Assembly (NCBI RefSeq): GCF_026213295.1
Contig: NC_079414.1
Location: forward strand, 18,942,161 to 19,006,160
Direction: 5' to 3'
Origin: Gadus chalcogrammus
Taxonomy: Eukaryota; Chordata; Actinopteri; Gadiformes; Gadidae
DNA: 64,000 nucleotides
This document shows positions 14,572 to 64,000 of this stretch, one piece after another (within the stretch, counting starts at the first letter, position 1; every line of letters begins with the position of its first letter). The position numbers and the translations under genes were made by a program. The notes under the pieces were generated by a model. It worked only from the letters and a program-made list of their open reading frames with translations. It did no database searches and was not told the DNA's origin.

Positions 14572-15345
14572 TCCAGCTGCCCCTGCCACAGACTTACACT
14601 TCAAACGCTTGTCAAGACAAGTCTGTTAAAAGCGGGGGGGGGCTGAAAATGACAGAAAAAACATTAGTTGTACCTTTCTTCTAGTGAGGGTCTCTATTCC
14701 TCACCATGTCTCCTGTCACTCTGCGTCGGTCGACACTGATGTTTTTCTTTTCCCCCAGAAGGGAAAAGTTAAAGAAAGTAAGAAGTAATAGAGAAATGAC
14801 AAAATTATATATCTATGGTAGAAGAGGGGGGTAAGGGAAAAGCCCAGCTCACCTCAGGCACAAACTTCCACCCCTTGTTCCCTACATGCCATCTACTCAG
14901 ATGCCTAGGGCAAGGAAGACGGGCAGGGGAGAGAGAGGGGGAGAGAGAGCGGGGCGAGAGAGGGGGTGAGGTCGGACTCTGATTCAAGGACAGGGATGGA
15001 GGGAGAAGGAATAAACCACAGGGAGACCAGGGGGGGGCTCCGCTTCCGTGGCACACTTTCCCTGCTTTTCAGTTCTCTTCAAGCCCCGGGGTCCTCTTTC
15101 TTAAACTATTCCCTTTTTAGAAGCAGAAATTAGACTCTTTCTTACCCAGGGATCCCAGTTTAATTTGGGCCAGCCAGCCTGAAGAGGTGAGATAACGTTT
15201 GGTGATCGAGGTGAAATAAGGAAACGTTAACCCCTCACTTCACCACACATCTTCATCATCGTTATCATCACCATCCTAAATTTGAAGGAAATAGCACGAC
15301 ATTATATTATAATAGACAATGACATTATATTAAGGTCTCAAAGCC

Positions 15346-15458
<113 letters not shown>

Positions 15459-16740
15459 GGCCCACTGTCATCCATAATGTAGCATGTAGCACACTGAGAA
15501 CAGTGTGTAAAGGTCGAGTCCAGCTGGCACTGAGACAGCCCTGCTTTATGAATGATCAGGTCATTCTGTTTTCCCCTCTGGGTCCACAGGAGTGTGTGTT
15601 GAAGCAAACACCAAATGATTAAAAAAAAGTTGTGGTTGTTAAAGCCATTCAGTAACAAGAACCACGGGTAATGCTTTGGAGAACTTGCTAGGGGATTTCA
15701 TAGTGAGAGCTCACAATATGTGATGTCCTCCTGTTTCTTGTGTGCATACACGGAGGAGAGAGGAACACACGAGAGTTTAGCCCAGCAAAGGGTTTGGGGA
15801 TACGGAGAGCAGACGGAGGGAACAGAAGGGAATTGTAGTGAGAGTATAGGTTTAAAGGAGCTTTCCTTATTTCTGTTCCAGTACAAAGACAGCCCCAGGA
15901 GACCGTTCAGTGATTCACGTTTGTGATTCTCAATAACTAATAGTATGCCTTCTACATCCTTTAAAACGGTACGGATAGCAACACTTTCCTCCAGCGGCTC
16001 CAGTGCCATGATTGTTGTGAAATTATTCGGACTGGTACTGTGTTCAAGACAAACATGTTGTTGTGCCGCGGTGTGCACCCCTGTCGTGAAATGCCTCCCT
16101 CGTAAAATATTCATAAAATATTTTCTTGGATGCTCGGCTAATATAAATGCACTTCTGAGGGAAACTCTATATTCCACTAGTGGAGTCTTCTTAAGCTGTG
16201 TTTTTTTTTTGCTCTCTCTGTTAATGTCTCATGCCTCAGCTTTGTGATCCATTCTCTGTATTTCTGGAGCTGATTGTTGGAGACCACTGCATTGGAACCT
16301 TTTTGTACGAAAAGCAATGGAATTTGTAATAGTAGCTGTGGTATATGTTTACTGAATGGGATGTTGTGGATTAAGACAGGTATTGGTTTGCGTCCGTTAT
16401 ATCCGTTAAGAATTACTTTTTTTTTACGGATTTTATGTTGAGAAGAACATATTTTACTTACACTCTTATAAGGAGTGTAAATAACAGATGCTTTTCTCTT
16501 CTCTTCTGTGTGCTTCACGACAGGGGTGAATTCCAGAGCACAACACACACACACACACACGTCGGAACTCGAAAAAAACGAGCGAGAGAAGAAATGTGAA
16601 CAGCGAAATCAGGTGCTATCACGCGGCTAGAAAGATTGCGAGCAGGAAGGGAAAGGTTGAGAAGGCGATGCATATTTATCTCTCCTTTCCGAGTTCGCTG
16701 TACAAGTTGGCAATTAACTAATTTGAGGCTGCACGGGCAG

Positions 16741-16741
16741 A

Positions 16742-16799
<58 letters not shown>

Positions 16800-16814
16800 C
16801 AGACACACACACAC
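16741..16814. repeat. (CA)n microsatellite
   Basis: CA repeat with AGACAAACACAGA interruption near its right end. Confidence 0.95.
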
Positions 16815-19683
16815 GGGCCGTTTACACACGCCAACTCTTGCGTCTGCCTGACTGAAGGGGGCCAAGACGAGAGATCAAGTCGGCACAAATTATAAGTGCT
16901 GTAATTATCCCGACTGCCAATCTGGGGCTTTGGCGGCCATGTTGGAGTGCACTGCCAGTTGCTGGGTAGGAGGCCTGCAAAGCAGAATGGAACGGAAATG
17001 TTGATGATGCATAGGGAGTCCCTCGTGGTTCATTAGAGACAACAGAAGGGGTGTCGTACACCGTCAATCTTATTACATATATTCAAAACCGGAAAAAAAA
17101 CCTTCCCCTCTTATCCTAATGAGCTATTGTTGGTTTGATAATGTTGGCGTGTGTACAGTTAATCTACAATACTGTAGAATAATCAAGAAGCAGCCGAATG
17201 TGTGTGTGAGCGTAATAACGAGGGCTAATCTAGGAAAATGAGGCGCTGTCAGCAGTGACAACGGTGTCTTGGAAACAGTGCATTGCAGCAAAAGTGTTAC
17301 AATGAGCTCTTGACAGAGGCAAAGCAAACACCGGGTGAGTGTGGCATTATGGGATGTGAGCTAGGGTCAAATCATCTCAGCATTTCATTCTGCCATGGGG
17401 CTGTCTCTCTCCTGCCCAGGCACTAAACCAAACAATACGCCAGAGCCGAAGAGGGATTTCAACACTCTCACTGTAGCAGCAGGGTGATTATATGGAAGTT
17501 ATTTTTTTGAGTTTTTCCTTTTTACTCAAATCCGTCTGTAAACATTTTCAAATTGTATTCGCAAATCCCTTGGCAATGGGCCACATGAGTAAAATGTTAA
17601 TTCTGGTAACCCTGTGGTATGTGTGTGTGTGGGCGTGATTATGGTTATGTATATGTTTTTGTGTATAAATATACACACCCAGACAACTAAATAACGTTGG
17701 CAGCAACTCAAACCTGCAGTTCCCTCATTTGACACAGGGTGAGATGAGCCTGTTCTCCAACACCCCGCCATCACGTGAGCAATGGGCCAGGATGATCTCT
17801 TCCAAGCCAACGCATAATTGAGAGGTTGCGTCGCGGAATCATGGGTTCCACTGACACCTGCCTCGTTCCCCCTCCTGCCTCAATGTCACCAGGTACAGGA
17901 CGATTTTACACTCTGACAACTGCGCTGACAGTAAAGTGTCTTTCTGGGTGTATGTGTGTGTGTAAGTGTAAGTGTGTGTACGTTCGCAATTGTAAGCGTG
18001 CTTGTGCGTGAGTTTGTCTGGGTGTGTGTGCATGTTTGCGTGTGCGTAAGTGTGCATGTGCATGAGTTTGTGTTCACACGCCTGCCTGCATGGCGCTGTC
18101 TCTCCTCCAGTCCTCCGCCTCTCCATCTCCACGTCCCAGAGTACAGCATCGCAACGCTCGTTCCCTTCAGAGGCAGCCAGAGAGGCAGGAGCCAGATCTC
18201 AACCACTGCATGACAGCTTTCTCTCTCTCTCTCTCTCTATTTAAATATATCTCTCTCTCCTATCTCTCTCTGTTTCTCTCCATCTCCCTCTCTCTTGCTC
18301 GCTCTGCATTGACACCTTCTAGGGAGGAGAGGGGAATAGAAGGAGAGAACATGGGGGGGGGGGGGACCGAGAGCAGGGATGACTTCAGAGGGAGAATATA
18401 TACCGAGCTCTTCCTCTCCTCCCTCGAGAGGAAGAATCAGGCCGATGGAGAGATTAGGGGATGGAGGGATAGAGGTACAAAAGGACGCCATGAAAGAATG
18501 AAGTGACATCCCCCCCCCTACCCCCGCCGCTCTGCTGTCTCCAGCTGAGACCGGCGCCCTGACGTCTGGTCTCTGTGGGATTCATTTATCAATACCTACA
18601 TGTGGTAGTGGGTAAAAAAGTTACAAAACAAAAAGATTGCACCAAGGGTTGGGGATGTATCCAATTGCTCAATGGGTGTGTTATCGTTTTTTTGCGGGTG
18701 TGGATGAGTGTGTGTGTGTGTTTCTTTGCGTGTGTCTGTGAGTTATGTCACACCTTACTTTTGAGCATGTCTTGAACTTTACATACTCTTAGACAGATGG
18801 GATACATAAATTAAGTTGCAGTCAAGATAAGAAGCGATTGCAAGCGAGTGAGATATGAGCCATGTCAACATGGCTGATTTAATATAGATTATTTCAATCA
18901 TAACACAACATATAACATGTATGATGTTGTACGATGGGTTGGGGAGTTCCGACACTCCCAGAATATCCCTACAGTATACGTAAATATATAGATCATTTAT
19001 GATATATTTATGTATGCGGTAGGTGGTTTAGCATGAGACGTAACGAACAACCCATTGTTTCTATCGGCCATGATACTGCAATCCAAACGGGTTGCTTTTG
19101 TTAATCAAAGCAACGTCAAAATGACTCAACCTTTTACTGCAATCTGCAAAAATCGCTCACGGCACTGAAACGCACATAGAATGAGATCATTTTTTATATA
19201 AAGACGAAGAAGAAATGGTCGATACCTAAAAATACGCCTCAGGTTCCAGGCATCTTGAACTTAATGTCCCTGAGCTTAACGTCTTTTCTTAGAACTCTTT
19301 TTAAAATCAGTGGCTATGCTGCGAGCAGATCTCGAAAGACATAACAACCAAGGATTACGGATGTTGGAATAGGGCTGCTTTTGCAGACAATAAGATGTAT
19401 ATGCATGCATGCATGTATGCGTTGGGGAAAGCATGCATATTACCCAAACAAATTAGTCACAATAGACTTGGGCTATGTTACAGGCATGTACAGAAAATAG
19501 ATATTGTGTATGTGTGAGAGAGAAAGATAGCGTGAGAAAGTGAGTGAGAGAGAGAGAAAGAGAGGCAAAAACAGAAACCTGGCCCAAGTATAATTGTATG
19601 TGTGAGAGAGAGAGAGCGAGAGAGAACGAAAGAGAAATACACATCATATATTATCTTTCAAGCTTGGATCCCATCCCAACCCT

Positions 19684-19684
<1 letters not shown>

Positions 19685-19754
<70 letters not shown>

Positions 19755-19767
19755 TGGTCCTTGGTGG

Positions 19768-19803
<36 letters not shown>
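19685..19803. repeat. (GA)n then (GT)n compound microsatellite
   Basis: Pure GA 19685-19751, a short spacer, and GT 19769-19803. Imperfect GA-rich DNA precedes it from about 19513. Confidence 0.96.
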
Positions 19804-19804
<1 letters not shown>

Positions 19805-20479
19805 CATGGAGGGTGCACCTGGCTTTTGTAATGCTCAAATAACTAAAAAGAATCGGTTGGTTTAATCTTGCAGTCTGGGTGCCAGTGTTTCCAACCCCTA
19901 CCCCTGAGGTACTGAAAATGTCGCAAACCGGTGCAGAAATAAATGGGTAAACATCCGGTGCAGCACTGCTGCAGGAGCCATAACTTATCAATAGGCTATC
20001 GAGCCACGCTATAGGATGACGCATTACACAGGGCGGTGACGTTCTGAGCCGACACCCTGGGAAAACAAATGAGGGTTGGGGAGTAGTCCCATATACAAGA
20101 GGGAGACTTTCACTGTGAAACGTATAGGGAGGCACCAGCTGGGGTATTGTCAACCATATATATTATTCTCTCTATTGGGTGTTTCTGTAAGGAGGATGGG
20201 TTTGATTCTCATTTCGGTCTTTTCCAAAGTTTGTGTGCGTTATTAGATTTCTCCCTGGATCGTGCCTCCCTCCATGTTATTGGTTTTATTGGTCTCTATT
20301 GCGCCGCTCCAACCATCCCCAGTCCCTGTCTTTTCCCCGCGCTAATTACGATTCAGAGCACGGTCTCTCATGTATTCTGGTCGCCGAGGTTCAGGAAAAA
20401 AAAAAGTCGAAATTCATGATCAACTGTTTCAAATTCCGTCGTGAGACACAGCCTGACTTCATATTGTTACAAGTTCTGA

Positions 20480-21112
20480 ACAAATATATTCTATAGATTT
20501 TATTACCATCTGTCTTATTAAAATGAGTATAAACGGGTACCCATAAAGTTAGTACCCATAAAATGGGTACAAAATTATAACTGCAATTCAATTTTGATAT
20601 TATGGAGGGAAAATGTTATCTGTCCAGAGTATTCAGTGCGAAAACAAGAGTTTAAAAAGTGAAGATACACACTAGGTAATTCTCCTAATTACAGACACAC
20701 TCCTTCTTAAAACACACATGATACGATTAGAAGTAAATACTTGCATTTTAATCATAAAAATATTTAAAAAAAACACAAATCCTCAATCCCATGATACACT
20801 GTCAAATTGCAACGACAAAATACACACATTAGACTCCTGTCTATATCAATATTGCGCGTCATTGAATTTCACACATTTCCATATCATTCTCTTTCACCAA
20901 AATGTAATCCCTACAGGTGGGGCTGACGAGGAGAGGAATACAGCTTTCCTTTCCTCGTGAACCAAATGACTGTTGATCCACTTAAGTGGTAAATCTGTCA
21001 ACACATTTTCCTTCCACAACCACCTTCCGCATCCTGTGAAAGAAAAGGAGAGGCAATAAAAACACAAAAAAAAACAAGGGGACCCAAAATCACATGCTTT
21101 GTTCTGATTGGC
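20480..21112 (-). other. mad1l1: MAD1L1 3' UTR (probable)
   Basis: Non-coding DNA after the MAD1L1 stop, with AATAAA on the minus strand at 20499-20504. The end near 20480 is inferred from that signal. Confidence 0.45.
20499..20504 (-). terminator. mad1l1: polyadenylation signal AATAAA, MAD1L1 side
   Basis: TTTATT on the plus strand, about 610 nt past the MAD1L1 stop. First canonical minus-strand signal I found after the stop; an ATTAAA variant occurs nearer, around 20745. Use is inferred. Confidence 0.4.
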
Positions 21113-63534
<42,422 letters not shown>

Positions 63535-63625
63535 CTGCGGCAGGGCAGATGATGAAAAAACATAAACACATATTGCTGAGGAAGAAACACTAGAGCACAT
63601 AAAGTAGTGTATGTGTGCGTGTGCA

Positions 63626-64000
63626 TTAGGGCTGGGCGATAAACCGATATTTGAAATATATCGATATATTTTCAAATGAGATATGAAAGACGCTATCGTC
63701 AACATCCATATAGTTTAAGCACATTTGTTCCAAATAACAGCAGTTTCAAACCGCACCTGCCGCCTGCTATTTCGTTACCCTGCTTATCTCTCTCCCGCTA
63801 TGCCTCCAGCTCACACACACACGACCCGGCCCCCCTTCCACTCGCGTCACTTTTTTAAATCCCCTACGGCGGGAAACATGGAGTCCGCCGGCAACAGGGC
63901 GCCGAGGAGCTTGTATGTAAGCGGAAGACAAATGGCTCCATGGTTGGGAAGTGGTTTGGGTACAAGGTGTCTGACGAATTACAGAATCTGGTATTTTGTA
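63626..64000 (+). mobile_element. start of a hAT/ZBED-like transposon, cut by window edge
   Basis: Begins ttagggctgggcgataaacc followed by cgatat repeats, a very common terminus of fish hAT elements. Near the edge (from 63934) a plus-strand frame reads WFGYKVSDELQNLVFC, like the first half of a BED zinc finger. The nearest upstream ATG (63878) is in another frame, so this copy may be broken or start elsewhere. Lies in the MAD1L1 intron upstream of exon a. Confidence 0.65.

Overview
The window is vertebrate genomic DNA, almost certainly from a ray-finned fish. The exons use GT/AG splicing, long dinucleotide repeats occur every few kilobases, and teleost-type interspersed repeats and hAT transposon remnants are present. 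The very high load of (CA/GT)n and (GA/CT)n tracts resembles cod-like fishes, but the species cannot be fixed from this sequence alone.

Two protein-coding genes are supported, in convergent (tail-to-tail) orientation. ELFN1 (+ strand, coding exons 5065-8650, probable 3' UTR to about 10735) encodes a synaptic, single-pass LRR/fibronectin-III membrane protein. Four exons join in frame to a 946-residue protein ending in the conserved KVQF-containing tail. MAD1L1 (- strand, 63534 down to 21113) encodes the spindle-checkpoint coiled-coil protein MAD1. Fourteen exons join in frame without a break to 563 residues that match about the last three quarters of vertebrate MAD1, including the MAD2-interaction motif, the RLK motif and the C-terminal domain. 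The first exons lie beyond position 64000. The same two genes are neighbours on human 7p22, so this is an old conserved gene pair.

Layout: 1-5064 is upstream DNA of ELFN1 with a MITE-like element, an ~800-bp foldback structure and two very long GT tracts. 5065-10735 is ELFN1. 10736-20480 is intergenic DNA with many microsatellites and a 36-bp minisatellite. 20480-64000 is MAD1L1, whose large introns hold the remaining repeats: an AT-centred palindrome, a second MITE copy, two teleost repeats, a 96-bp minisatellite, a complete 1008-bp non-autonomous hAT element with an 8-bp target duplication, and the start of another hAT element at the right edge.

The two genes have no shared pathway visible here; they are linked by position only. 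No previously undescribed multigene system was found. The most unusual signals are CA/UG microsatellites placed directly at several MAD1L1 splice sites, introns inside the LRR-coding part of ELFN1, and several young-looking palindromic or foldback elements.
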